From the NCBI RefSeq assembly GCF_000185385.1, contig NZ_GL622296.1, positions 2,173,827 to 2,237,826 on the forward strand: 64,000 bases of DNA, given 5' to 3'. Below are positions 24,137 to 33,767 of this stretch, one piece after another. This stretch comes from Lachnoanaerobaculum saburreum DSM 3986 (GTDB taxonomy: Bacteria; Bacillota; Clostridia; Lachnospirales; Lachnospiraceae). Each line of letters starts with the position of its first letter. Positions within the stretch are counted from its first letter, which is position 1. Both the position numbers and the translations under genes were made by a program. The notes below the pieces were generated by a model. It ran no database searches. It was given only the letters and a program-made list of their open reading frames with translations, and was not told the DNA's origin.

Positions 24137-24865
24137 ATGAACAATACAATACTTGAAATCAAAAATTTATCTAAAAAGAGCGGCAATACCTATCGTGTCA
24201 AAAACTTGTCCATGAACATACCGAAATCCTGTGTCTACGGATTCCTTGGACCTAACGGAGCAGGTAAAACAACAACTCTGAAAATGATTCTTGGGCTTAT
24301 AAAAAAGGATGCCGGTGAAATAAAGATGTTCGGTGAAGATGTATCTTCTAAAAATCTTTTGGCTTTACTGCATAAGACAGGCAGTCTTATAGAGAACCCC
24401 GGAGGCTACCCACATCTAAGCGGTCTTGAAAATATGCAAATCATCGCAAAGTTAAAAGGTGTAAATGAAACTGAAATAGAAAAGGCATTAAAAACAGTCC
24501 GATTATACGAACAAAAGGATAAAAAGCTTGGTGCATATTCACTGGGTATGAAGCAAAGGCTTGGTATTGCTATGGCTTTACTTGGAGATCCCAAGCTTCT
24601 TATTTTGGATGAACCAAGTAACGGACTTGATCCTGCAGGCATAATGGAAATCAGAAATCTGATCACCTCTTTGCCGAAGGAAAGAGATATAACTGTTCTT
24701 ATATCAAGCCATCTTCTAAATGAAATAGAACAAATGGCTGACTATGTAGGCATCATTCACAAGGGGCAGATGCTATATCAGGGAAAACTATCCGAGCTTG
24801 AATCAACCGGTAAAAATCTGGAACAGATTTTCCTTGAGCTTACCGGAGAAAGGGAATCACTATGA
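24137..24865 (+). CDS. ABC transporter ATPase, lantibiotic/bacitracin-resistance type
   Basis: 242 residues. Walker A is GPNGAGKTT (38-46), signature YSLGMKQRLGIA, Walker B LLILDEPSNGLDP, switch SSHLLNEIE. Close in style to BcrA/LanF ATPases, which power export of peptide antibiotics from the membrane. AAGAAAGGAATATAT precedes the ATG. It overlaps the permease gene by 4 bp (ATGA). The divergent two-component system and the repeats between them suggest inducible expression. Confidence 0.93.
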   Translation: MNNTILEIKNLSKKSGNTYRVKNLSMNIPKSCVYGFLGPNGAGKTTTLKMILGLIKKDAGEIKMFGEDVSSKNLLALLHKTGSLIENPGGYPHLSGLENMQIIAKLKGVNETEIEKALKTVRLYEQKDKKLGAYSLGMKQRLGIAMALLGDPKLLILDEPSNGLDPAGIMEIRNLITSLPKERDITVLISSHLLNEIEQMADYVGIIHKGQMLYQGKLSELESTGKNLEQIFLELTGERESL

Positions 24866-26373
24866 AGCAAATAGGTTTACATCAGTATCTTTTAATAGAA
24901 TTTAAAAAGAATAAGTTTATAATTTCAGCTTTACTTTTATTTATCGGAATAATCTTAAACTGCCTTTATGTTTTGCAAGGCAGACTGCCGCAGGGGCAGG
25001 AATGGCAAATGATCTTTGCCTCAATTCCTTTTATCAATACATTATTGATTTCTATTATGATGTCTGTACTTGCCAGCAAATGTATTGATGTGGAAAATAA
25101 AGGCAATATGTGGAATACTCTGCCCACACTTTATAGCAGAACAAAACTTTATATATCAAAGCTGATGTTCGGATTTGTACATATACTTTTATTTTGTATA
25201 TTGCAGACGATCTTACTGCTTTGTTTTGCCGTAAAGATTCTGCCTGAAAGCAAATTTCCGCTTTTTTATCTTATATTTACTATATTGTCAGAAATTATAT
25301 TCGGAATGATTATTTTCCAATTACAATGTCTGCTCTCACTAAGATTTCAGAGTCAGTTTGCAGCACTTTCCATTGCATTTGGCGGAACACTGGCAGGAGT
25401 TTTCCTCGCTTTTGTAAGCAAGTTTTCACTTACACCATGGTCTGTACTGTTTTCTCTAAGTACCGTATCTATGGATTTTGATTCTGCAACAAGACAAATG
25501 TCTCTTTCGTGGAATAAGATAAATATTTTAGCTGTTCTTGTAGGGTTAATGTATTTTTTTGCTACCTTTATAGCAGGCTTTAAAGTATTTAATACTCCTG
25601 AAGCAAAAAACTTTACATTTATTCATTCAAAGGCTAAAAGCAGGAATATACATACAATACTGCCTGCCGAACTTATAAAACTTAAGTACAATCCTGTATG
25701 GATCCCTTTTATTTTGATTCCGATTATTTCAGCAGGCATCGGTATTATAAATTTCCTCGGAAACCAATATGTACTGTCCTTTAACTGGGATGACCTTTGG
25801 ACTCAAGAATCGTTGTTTTTAGGAATATTTTTTCTCTCGCCCTTAATTGCTGTTTTGGCAAGCCTTCTGTTTCGTATGGAGCATCATGGAAATAACTGGA
25901 ATATAGTACTTACAGTAAACTCAAGGTTTAAGCTCTTAAAGGATAAATGGCTTACCACATCGGCTCTTTCCATTATTTGTATACTGTGGATCGCAATAAT
26001 ATATATTATTTCGGGAAAACTGCTCGGTATCCCTGGGAATATACCTCCTATATTCTTTTTAAGGATTTTTACAAGTTTAATCTGTATTATTGCTGTCGCA
26101 GGTTTTCAATGTATGCTGTCACTAATAATACGCTCCTTTGCAATACCTGTGGGACTTGCATTCCTTTGCAATATATTCGGACTTTTGCTTAATTTAAAAG
26201 GACTTTTTTATGCCACACCGTTTTCAATGCTGATTTATTCCATGGGAAGTACAAATATTACAGGGAAACTTAATATACCCCTTACAATATTATCATGTTT
26301 ATTTTATGTCTGTATTACTTTTTGTATAGGTATGCTGTATCTACATAAAGCGGATATAAAGACAGGCAGATAG
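24862..26373 (+). CDS. Fused ABC-2 permease, LanE/LanG-like duplication
   Basis: 503 residues with about 12 hydrophobic segments in two sets of six. Both halves have the same plan. Half 1 (about 1-240) has LIEFKKNKF before its first segment and NTLPTLYSRTKLYISK between segments. Half 2 (about 255-503) has ELIKLKYNP and NWNIVLTVNSRFKLLKDK at the matching places. Lantibiotic-immunity transporters usually have two separate permeases of about 250 residues; here they are one chain. It is cotranscribed with the ATPase. Likely exports or expels a bacteriocin or cell-wall antibiotic. Confidence 0.85.
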   Translation: MKQIGLHQYLLIEFKKNKFIISALLLFIGIILNCLYVLQGRLPQGQEWQMIFASIPFINTLLISIMMSVLASKCIDVENKGNMWNTLPTLYSRTKLYISKLMFGFVHILLFCILQTILLLCFAVKILPESKFPLFYLIFTILSEIIFGMIIFQLQCLLSLRFQSQFAALSIAFGGTLAGVFLAFVSKFSLTPWSVLFSLSTVSMDFDSATRQMSLSWNKINILAVLVGLMYFFATFIAGFKVFNTPEAKNFTFIHSKAKSRNIHTILPAELIKLKYNPVWIPFILIPIISAGIGIINFLGNQYVLSFNWDDLWTQESLFLGIFFLSPLIAVLASLLFRMEHHGNNWNIVLTVNSRFKLLKDKWLTTSALSIICILWIAIIYIISGKLLGIPGNIPPIFFLRIFTSLICIIAVAGFQCMLSLIIRSFAIPVGLAFLCNIFGLLLNLKGLFYATPFSMLIYSMGSTNITGKLNIPLTILSCLFYVCITFCIGMLYLHKADIKTGR

Positions 26374-26435
26374 TATTGCTCTAAAAAATTGGTAATATTG
26401 TTATAAATCATTAAGTTTATTGTTATAAACTGCCA

Positions 26436-26465
26436 TTGTAAGAATTTTACTTAATAATGTATAAT
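26436..26465 (+). promoter_or_regulatory. Promoter of the RyR/TIR gene pair
   Basis: TTGTAA (26436-26441), 18 bp, TATAAT (26460-26465), about 110 bp ahead of the first gene. The 190-bp gap before it contains nothing else recognised. Confidence 0.6.
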
Positions 26466-26575
26466 GATAGAAATGTTTTAAAAACTTACAAAATTGCCAT
26501 AATATAAAAAGTAGGATTTTAAAGCTTTTATAACTGTTTGTATGCAATCTGCATGATAGCAAAATGGAGACCTGT

Positions 26576-28435
26576 ATGAAAGAAAATAGAACTTATTATA
26601 AGAAAAAAGCATATATTATCTTACTTTTTATTACAATTATTCTGGGATTTCAAAGCCTTTATGAATACTATAAAGTCAAGATAGACGATCCTATTCAACT
26701 GATTTCAGCTGTATTATACGGTATTATAAAGCTGTTTTTATTTGCACCGCCGATATCTCCGGGGGATAATACAACTATTTTTTATGAACTGGCAAAGTGG
26801 CTTGCACCAATACTTACCTCCACCTTTGTATTTACGAAGATTTCAACTACTCTGCTACATCTAAAGAATATAGTTTTTAATAAAATAAGCGGTAATCATA
26901 TTTTGGTATTTGAGAACAGCTTTATAGGTGAGACATTGATCAATAATTTGCTGAATGAGAAAAACTCATATAAGATTTCTCTTATTTCAAAAAAGTTTAT
27001 TGATGATAATTTAAAGAGTAAATATGAGAAAAAGGGTATAGCTACATATCAGCTTGATTTTGAAAACAGTGACATAAATGAGATAAAAGAAGTTTTTAGT
27101 GCTTTAAATATCAATAATGCAAAGTATATGTTTTTTTGTTCGGAGAATGATCTGGAAAATTATGCTATATACACAAATATTATAAAAAGAATTAAACCCA
27201 AAAGGCATATCGGATGTTATATAAAATGTGAGTCTAAGACTGTATCTTCCTATATTGAGGATATGATAAGCCTTGAAAGAAAAAATGAAGAGAAGCTTAA
27301 AAGAATAGATACTATACATTTTGATCAGACAGATTTGACTGTCAGAATGTTGATGTCGGATAAATGTGTAATGCAAAGTATTTCAGCCAATATGGATGGG
27401 CTTTGTGCTATAGGAGAAAATTGTTCGGTAGAGCTTATAGAAAAAAATATAAAGAAAATTCATATACTGATAATAGGTATAAATGAGCTTACAATTACAT
27501 TGCTGAAGCATATTTCAAATGATATGACTATATCATTAGATGAAAATACCAAGGTCAGCATTATAGATACAGATGCTGCCAATCGTATGAGCGAACTTTT
27601 ATATAATAATGAGGGCTTAAAAAAATCCTTGGATATAGAGGTAATGGATATTGGATTTGGAAAAAATGCCTTAAATGAACATTTAAGAAATATAAAAAAT
27701 GATGATGATTTATCAATTATATTTTTAATGAATAAAGATGTGGTTAGGAGTCTTAAAAATCTTAAGATACTTGACAGGTATTTTGAGAGCGTACCAAAGA
27801 TAATAAGAAATATATCCAATGTGGATTTAAGCTATATACTTACTAAAAATCATGAAAAAATCCGAATTTTCGGTGATGTTTCACAGATTATGACAGGTGA
27901 TGTAATGATAAGGGAGTCACTTGATAATCGTGCAAAACAGTTTAATGAAAGCTACAATAAGGCCTCCATGGAGGCAGGTATGGGAGAAGGTCAAAAATGG
28001 AATGAACTCTCCTATGTAAAGAAAACCTCTTCAAGACTGTCGGCATCACATGACAGAATAAAAGAAGAAATAGCAAGAAAAATATTTTTTTCTAAAACGG
28101 AGGAAGAGATTGTCGATTATCTAAATAAAAAGTTTGAAGAGTTCAGTGGTTTGCAGAATAACCGAAAGGAAAATCCTGAAAAATTCAAGCATGAATTTTG
28201 TAAATATTTAGAAGAAGCTCCGTTACTTGATTTTTTATCAAGGCTTGAACATAAAAGATGGTGCAACAGCTATTATGCAATGAATTTTAAGTATGGAGAG
28301 AAAAAGGATGAGAACTTAAAGACACATCCATGCCTTATAGACGATTGGGATATTATAAAAGGGGAAAAGTTTGAAATCTGCCATCCTGAATATGATTTAT
28401 TGTCTGTATTTACTCTCTTTCAAAAGGAGGACTAA
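26576..28435 (+). CDS. Membrane protein with Rossmann (TrkA-N-like) domains and C-terminal RyR domain
   Basis: 619 residues from the ATG at 26576, which has GGAGAC upstream; an ATG 4 codons earlier lacks a site. An N-terminal membrane part (segments near 12-32, 45-58 and 75-95) is followed by two Rossmann-like units of the RCK/TrkA-N type: HILVFENSFIGETLINNLL (about 105-230) and IHILIIGINELTITLLKHI (about 295-430). The C-terminal region (about 550-605) has LEHKRWCNSYYAMNFKYG, KKDENLKTHPCL and DWDII, the RyR-domain pattern (W, YG, K.HP.L). RyR domains are thought to bind small ligands in prokaryotic conflict systems. Two bases separate it from the TIR gene, whose ribosome site overlaps its end. 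A sensor that gates the TIR effector is a reasonable inference. Confidence 0.8.
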   Translation: MKENRTYYKKKAYIILLFITIILGFQSLYEYYKVKIDDPIQLISAVLYGIIKLFLFAPPISPGDNTTIFYELAKWLAPILTSTFVFTKISTTLLHLKNIVFNKISGNHILVFENSFIGETLINNLLNEKNSYKISLISKKFIDDNLKSKYEKKGIATYQLDFENSDINEIKEVFSALNINNAKYMFFCSENDLENYAIYTNIIKRIKPKRHIGCYIKCESKTVSSYIEDMISLERKNEEKLKRIDTIHFDQTDLTVRMLMSDKCVMQSISANMDGLCAIGENCSVELIEKNIKKIHILIIGINELTITLLKHISNDMTISLDENTKVSIIDTDAANRMSELLYNNEGLKKSLDIEVMDIGFGKNALNEHLRNIKNDDDLSIIFLMNKDVVRSLKNLKILDRYFESVPKIIRNISNVDLSYILTKNHEKIRIFGDVSQIMTGDVMIRESLDNRAKQFNESYNKASMEAGMGEGQKWNELSYVKKTSSRLSASHDRIKEEIARKIFFSKTEEEIVDYLNKKFEEFSGLQNNRKENPEKFKHEFCKYLEEAPLLDFLSRLEHKRWCNSYYAMNFKYGEKKDENLKTHPCLIDDWDIIKGEKFEICHPEYDLLSVFTLFQKED

Positions 28436-28437
28436 AA

Positions 28438-31400
28438 ATGGAAAAAGAGCAAAGGCATAGAAAACCATCTGATGAAATGCAAAGAGCGGCCTATGAATAT
28501 AATGAAAAAAAGTATAAATATGATGCTTTTATAAGTTATAGACATGTAGAGCCTGACCAAAGCGCAGCAAAACAGGTACATCAGATGATAGAGACATTCA
28601 AGCCTCCAAAGGAGTTCTATGAGGACGGTAAAAAACCTACCTTTAGAGTATTTCGTGACAGAGAGGAGCTGGCGGCAAGGGATCTGGGTGCCTCCATAGA
28701 AGAGGCACTTGAAACAAGCAGATATCTTATTGTCATATGTTCCAAAAGAACACCTTTATCAGACTGGTGCCAAAAGGAGATAGAGACCTTTAAAAGCTTA
28801 CATGGGGATGAGAGAATAATACCGGTACTTATAGAGGGTGAGCCTGATGAATCTTTCCCGCAAGCACTTAAGGAGCTTAAGCGTGGGGATAATGAGAGTC
28901 TACAGGATGTACTTGCAGCCGATATAAGACCTGATGAAGTACTTCAGTCTGATTTTAGCGGATATGAAAATCTGCAAAATAATAATATTTCAAAATTAAA
29001 GGAGCTTACAAAGAAATCTTTAAATATATTAAAAACTGAAAAATACAGAATAATGGCAACAATACTGGGTTGCAGTTTCGGAGATCTTAAACAAAGGGAT
29101 AAGGAGAGAAAAAACAAGCTTATCCTGACCGTATCCTCTATGGCGGGAACGGTATTTTTGATATTCGGACTGTTTATGGCAATCGCTTATCAAAAGGCGG
29201 AAATTGCAAGACAGGAGGCTGTTCAGTCAAATACCGGAATCTTGCTGAAAACCGCCAAAGACTTTTTGAGAGAGGGAGATTATATTAAGGCTGTACTGGT
29301 GGCAAAAGAGGCTATGAATCCTATAAAAAAGGATATGAAGTATTATGATTCTTTAAAAGCTGAAGAATTTTCTATATTCAATAATACTATATATCATAGC
29401 GGTGCCTCCACACTTACAAATATATCCACAAAAAATAAATTTACATTTATGGCAATAAGTGAGGATGAAAAATATGTAGCTTACGGTCTTAATAATAATG
29501 ATACTGCCATAGCAAGTGTACAAAACGGTGAGGTAATAAAAAGATTTACAGGACATACCCAGCAGGTCAAATTTGCTGATTTTTCAAAAGACGGAAAATA
29601 TCTGGCATCTTCTTCTTTTGACAATACCTGCATTATCTATGATATAGAAAGCGGAAAAGAAGTGGCAAAGCTTGAGATAGAGGGTGTGCCTATGTTAACC
29701 AAGTTTTCCAAGGATAATACCAAATTGTACTATGCTACAATTTTAAACAGTGATACCTGCTTTTATGTCTATGATACCGCTACATGGCAAAAGCAGGGCG
29801 GGTTTGTAATTAACGGTCAGGTTCAATATGCCGATATAAACAGTGACGGCAGCGAAGTACTGGTAACTTTGGCTGATAATACAGAGGATCAGCTTACAAG
29901 AAGAAGTTTAAAAGACGGCAATATAATAGATACTATACCAAGGATAAAAGGCATAAATTTAGAGCAGAATGAATTTGACAAACCTTATAAAGCTGCAAGT
30001 TATTCTGCCGACGGCAAAAATATAATACTGCTTACAGAGGGTGAGATTATGAAGATTTCACTTGAAGATAAAACAGAAATATTTAGGCAGGATATGTATA
30101 TCACACCAAATGATACAAAGGTATTAACAGAAAGTGAAAACGGTGAAAAAATAGCGATAAAATCAAGTACGCAGGTATATATTCTGGATGGAAACAGCGG
30201 TGAAGTAACTGATGAAATATATTTCCCGGAACTGAATATGAAATATTTTGCCTATAATTATAATACAAATACTGTAGTCGGTTTTGGAGAAAACGGAAAT
30301 TATTCCGTATGGAAAGATAAAATAATAGTTGAGAATAACTTAAGCTATGGAGGAGGGGTTCCGATAGAATTCTTCTATTTAAAAGATGGAAGCAAGATAC
30401 TGACAAACTCACATGAAAGTCAGACAATAAAGATAATTGATTTAAAATCAAGGATTTTAGCAGAGCCTATATATGCAAGAATAATGGCAAACTCGGATAA
30501 TTCTTCTCATATGCTGTTATTTGACGGAAACGGTTTTGTTTTATCAGATGATGACGGGAAGACAAGTAAAAAAATCAACCCCGATGAACCTACAACCTAT
30601 GGCATTATGTCAAATCCAAAATACAATAGAATATCAAATGACGGCAGATATTATGCCTATATAGGTATGACAAAGGATGCTTTATCAGATGCAAAACCTG
30701 TATTAAAATTATATGATGTTCAAAATGATGTAAATAATCAGGTGGTTATAAATACAACCTCAAGCCCCTTTGTTTTCAGTAATGATTCAAAACAAATACT
30801 GTTACTTGACAGTGTAGACGGACTGAAAATATATGATACTCAAAACCTTGAACTGATAAAAAACTATAGTGATATTAAATATGAATCCGGAGTTGTAAAG
30901 TTACTGATAAACTCTCAAATCCTTGTAGTAAACAGATTTTCAGGTATAGCTTCCGTTTATAATCTTGATACCGATGAACATATAACGGATATTCCGGGAG
31001 AGGTGGTAAATATACAAAATGTTGACGGCGAAATAAAATTAAGGGGAATACAAAATAATACCGCATTTTATTGGAGCAACAAGGACGGTTTAAGTACACA
31101 TGAAATGGATGAGGCATGTGCCCAGACGGCATTGAGCTTTAATGATATAAATTTATATAATGAAAATACTGATATATTGATGATGATAAGGAATAATGAA
31201 ACAGACAGAAAATGCTATGTGGTTGATTTTTCAACTGGAAGATTAAAAATGACCTTAAGTCCTGCTGTCAAGGATTATAATGTAAACGGTCATATTTCAC
31301 CTGACGGTAAGCAAATAGCAATAGATCAAAACTATTATGTAAATTATGATAAAGACAGTGCAAAGTCAACATACTATATAGTATCTACGGTATATAAGCT

Positions 31401-31500
31401 GTTAAATGAGGATGAAATATCAAATGAAATAGACGGCATCATTGCCGGAAGAAAATTATCTGATGAAGAGAAGGTACAAATAGGTATAATTGCAAAGTAA
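28438..31500 (+). CDS. TIR domain, transmembrane segment and WD40-like propeller protein
   Basis: 1020 residues. The TIR domain (about 24-165) has YDAFISYRH, FRDREELAARDLG, YLIVICSKRTPLSDWCQKEI; E114 aligns with the catalytic glutamate of NAD-cleaving TIR domains (SARM1 has DWVHKEI). A membrane segment spans about 227-250, followed by an alpha-helical stretch and repeated beta-propeller blades (about 310-980), with a clear WD40 blade at KRFTGHTQQVKFADFSKDGKYLASSS. The TIR domain is therefore cytoplasmic and the propeller probably outside or at the membrane face. GGAGGACTAAAA is a strong ribosome site. Predicted NADase or signalling effector in an abortive-type defence pair with the RyR protein (inference). 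Confidence 0.88.
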   Translation: MEKEQRHRKPSDEMQRAAYEYNEKKYKYDAFISYRHVEPDQSAAKQVHQMIETFKPPKEFYEDGKKPTFRVFRDREELAARDLGASIEEALETSRYLIVICSKRTPLSDWCQKEIETFKSLHGDERIIPVLIEGEPDESFPQALKELKRGDNESLQDVLAADIRPDEVLQSDFSGYENLQNNNISKLKELTKKSLNILKTEKYRIMATILGCSFGDLKQRDKERKNKLILTVSSMAGTVFLIFGLFMAIAYQKAEIARQEAVQSNTGILLKTAKDFLREGDYIKAVLVAKEAMNPIKKDMKYYDSLKAEEFSIFNNTIYHSGASTLTNISTKNKFTFMAISEDEKYVAYGLNNNDTAIASVQNGEVIKRFTGHTQQVKFADFSKDGKYLASSSFDNTCIIYDIESGKEVAKLEIEGVPMLTKFSKDNTKLYYATILNSDTCFYVYDTATWQKQGGFVINGQVQYADINSDGSEVLVTLADNTEDQLTRRSLKDGNIIDTIPRIKGINLEQNEFDKPYKAASYSADGKNIILLTEGEIMKISLEDKTEIFRQDMYITPNDTKVLTESENGEKIAIKSSTQVYILDGNSGEVTDEIYFPELNMKYFAYNYNTNTVVGFGENGNYSVWKDKIIVENNLSYGGGVPIEFFYLKDGSKILTNSHESQTIKIIDLKSRILAEPIYARIMANSDNSSHMLLFDGNGFVLSDDDGKTSKKINPDEPTTYGIMSNPKYNRISNDGRYYAYIGMTKDALSDAKPVLKLYDVQNDVNNQVVINTTSSPFVFSNDSKQILLLDSVDGLKIYDTQNLELIKNYSDIKYESGVVKLLINSQILVVNRFSGIASVYNLDTDEHITDIPGEVVNIQNVDGEIKLRGIQNNTAFYWSNKDGLSTHEMDEACAQTALSFNDINLYNENTDILMMIRNNETDRKCYVVDFSTGRLKMTLSPAVKDYNVNGHISPDGKQIAIDQNYYVNYDKDSAKSTYYIVSTVYKLLNEDEISNEIDGIIAGRKLSDEEKVQIGIIAK

Positions 31501-31577
31501 ACCTACATTTCCGGATATACTATACTACTCTTGTAGAACATTTTATGCCATACAACAACTGTTACAATAAAACCGAT

Positions 31578-31616
31578 ACCGTTAATATAGCAGTCTTCGG
31601 ATGCTATATTAACGGT
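31578..31616. terminator. Perfect 15-bp hairpin after the TIR gene
   Basis: ACCGTTAATATAGCA (31578-31592) and its exact complement (31602-31616) enclose a 9-nt loop with TTCG. It lies between convergent genes. The downstream tract is only mildly T-rich (CTTGTTTTATC). Confidence 0.65.
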
Positions 31617-31662
31617 AGATCTTGTTTTATCTTTATATGATTTTGCTCATATAGTATTAACT

Positions 31663-32532
31663 TCATTTCTCCTTTCCCGCTTCAAGTTCTGCAAATAGCT
31701 TCCAAACTCTTCTGATACTGTTTCTTTTTTCCCTATTTTCAGCTTGACGATAATACTTTTTTTGTTGCTTTGTTACTTTCGGTAATTTTTTATAACTAAT
31801 CTGCATTAACTTTTTTGCTTCATCATGTTTTATGATATATTCCAAATGATTATACGGTGATTGATTCTTTTCCACATCCCTTTGTACATGGTAATGTGCA
31901 GTCTTTGCCTCCTCCATAGTAAGAGGCTTCCCGTCAAACGGACAATGCAATAACTTATACCTGTCAAAATATTGTATATATGATATTTTCCAAGCAGCCA
32001 TATCGGTAAGAATATAAAGATTGGTATCGTCAAACTCTATTTGTACTCCTCTTTTATTAGCTAAGTACTCTATTCCCTGTGCATACTTTCTATACTTACA
32101 AGGATAGAAGGCTACCCTTTCTTCCTTTGCAATATATCTCATAGCTGTTTTCAGATTCTTACTTTTTCCGACTTCATCCACTCTGATTAACAAATCTTTT
32201 TGAAGTTCTTCATTCCACTCTTCAAGGTACAGTCTTATATCCTGACTTGAGTCACTTAGACTTATTCTCCAATTATACCAATCAGTATGCACTCCTATAT
32301 AATCTTCCTTAAGCTCTGTCCAGATAGGTAAATCTCTAAATACATCCTTTAAATTTTCTCTATATCCATTGTATAAAAACTTGATATTACAGCAACACTT
32401 ACATGGCTTTAAATATTTAATCCTGCCGTCATTCATATCAAAGCTTATCAATGACTTTTCTTTGATTCGATTTATAAATCTGCATCCCGGTCTGTGAAAG
32501 ATCTTAGATTTATTACTCATCTGTGCTATCAT
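31663..32532 (-). CDS. Unknown protein with N-terminal Ada-like cysteine cluster
   Basis: 289 residues. ATTGGAGGAAGAAA precedes the ATG. Residues 9-50 read KIFHRPGCRFINRI ... YLKPCKCCC, which resembles the zinc-binding H-x-x-x-C ... PC-x-x-C module of Ada-type domains. The middle part has no recognised motif. A second conserved-looking element, LLHCPFDGKPLTMEEAK with HYHVQRDV, lies near residue 195-225, and the tail is very basic. It could bind nucleic acid, but this is inference. It stands alone between the TIR operon and the WYL regulator, with its own 120-bp upstream gap. Confidence 0.6.
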   Translation of the reverse strand: MIAQMSNKSKIFHRPGCRFINRIKEKSLISFDMNDGRIKYLKPCKCCCNIKFLYNGYRENLKDVFRDLPIWTELKEDYIGVHTDWYNWRISLSDSSQDIRLYLEEWNEELQKDLLIRVDEVGKSKNLKTAMRYIAKEERVAFYPCKYRKYAQGIEYLANKRGVQIEFDDTNLYILTDMAAWKISYIQYFDRYKLLHCPFDGKPLTMEEAKTAHYHVQRDVEKNQSPYNHLEYIIKHDEAKKLMQISYKKLPKVTKQQKKYYRQAENREKRNSIRRVWKLFAELEAGKEK

Positions 32533-32655
32533 TTTCTTCCTCCAATCTACAAAGTAATTCTTTGTTATAATTGGAGTTTATCAGATCATCTGTCCGTTAA
32601 AAATGACAGCTGCTAAACCTTAAGTTAACATTTTAAAACCGTTATATTCTGACTA

Positions 32656-33657
32656 TTATCCTTCAGAATATTTCTTTGACATATAGGTAATATCCTCTTT
32701 TACCTTATTTCTAAGACTTTCGGGTTCCAAAACCTCTACATAAGGCCCGTATTGTAATGCCCAAAATCTCATTGCCTTTTCATTACAGTTGACTCTTACT
32801 ATAATACGTTCTTCATCTTTTTTAATGATACTAAAATCAGTTCCAAACCAATCTACCAGTTCAGACATCATATCTTTGGTTGTCAGCAGCTTAACAGCAG
32901 TGCTTTTTCCGCTGAACATATAAATATGTTCAGCCATATGCTTTGGAAGATTTATCCCGGATTTAAGCTCAGGCATATCTTTCATCGGCTTAACTTTATC
33001 TTCAAGTTCACATACATCAGTCATTTTGTCTATGCGAAAATGTACTACATTATCATACTTGTCATAATTTCCTATCAGATAAAATTTTCCGTTATTTGCA
33101 ACTATCCTGTACGGATTTACAATATAACGCTCTTTTCTTCCGGGATGAAGCTTAAAATCAGTTCCTATATAATTATATATAAAGCTGATCTTATGCCCCT
33201 CTGAGATAGCATCATTTATCTTATCTATAGAGTAGATGTTTTGTCTGTTGATATTCTTGTTAAGCTCAGGTATATTACATATATTTGATACTTTTGCATT
33301 AAAGTATTTACTTGAAAGCCCTTTTATCTTTTTAATAAGTTCCTTGGCCTGATTTGCAGAAAATACTTTTGAAAATAAAACACTGTCAATAAGTACCCTA
33401 AGTTCTGCATCATCAAACTCTCTAAAAACCATCCTATATCCGTCTTCCATTGATACTTCAAATCCATGGCTCTCACCAAATTCTTTCAATAACAAGACAT
33501 TATTCTTTACAGAGCGTCTGTCACATACCGTTCCATAATTTTTTTCCAAAAGCTTTATAATCTCTTGTTGTGTCAAAGAATGATCCTCATCGGTATAATT
33601 GCGAAGTATCTCCAGTATGAACATATTCAACATCTTTTTATTTCCTATACCATACAT
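32656..33657 (-). CDS. WYL-domain transcriptional regulator
   Basis: 333 residues. The N-terminal winged helix (about 5-70) has LTQQEIIKLLEKNYG and CDRRSVKNNVLLL. The WYL domain (about 130-215) has KISFIYNYIG, YIVNPYRIVANNGKFYLIGNY and FRIDKMTDV. The C-terminal extension (WYL C-terminal dimerisation region) has MRFWALQYGPYVEVLEP. WYL regulators often repress defence loci and sense nucleic acid or nucleotides. GGGGGCATAG precedes the ATG. It lies 110 bp after the DUF262 nuclease gene on the same strand, in the middle of the defence island, and could control either neighbour. Confidence 0.9.
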   Translation of the reverse strand: MYGIGNKKMLNMFILEILRNYTDEDHSLTQQEIIKLLEKNYGTVCDRRSVKNNVLLLKEFGESHGFEVSMEDGYRMVFREFDDAELRVLIDSVLFSKVFSANQAKELIKKIKGLSSKYFNAKVSNICNIPELNKNINRQNIYSIDKINDAISEGHKISFIYNYIGTDFKLHPGRKERYIVNPYRIVANNGKFYLIGNYDKYDNVVHFRIDKMTDVCELEDKVKPMKDMPELKSGINLPKHMAEHIYMFSGKSTAVKLLTTKDMMSELVDWFGTDFSIIKKDEERIIVRVNCNEKAMRFWALQYGPYVEVLEPESLRNKVKEDITYMSKKYSEG

Positions 33658-33767
33658 CTATGCCCCCATTTCAAGGTCAAATATACTGCTGTAACAGATA
33701 CTGATATTTTATTCTTATATTCTAAAGTTTCAATATATTTTCCTGTATTATAATACATCTATTGCTC

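Noticed and set aside
26576-28435. Ordinary Trk potassium-uptake regulator or RCK channel
   Set aside because: No selectivity-filter motif is visible, a RyR domain sits at the C-terminus, and it is coupled to a TIR gene, not to a TrkH gene.
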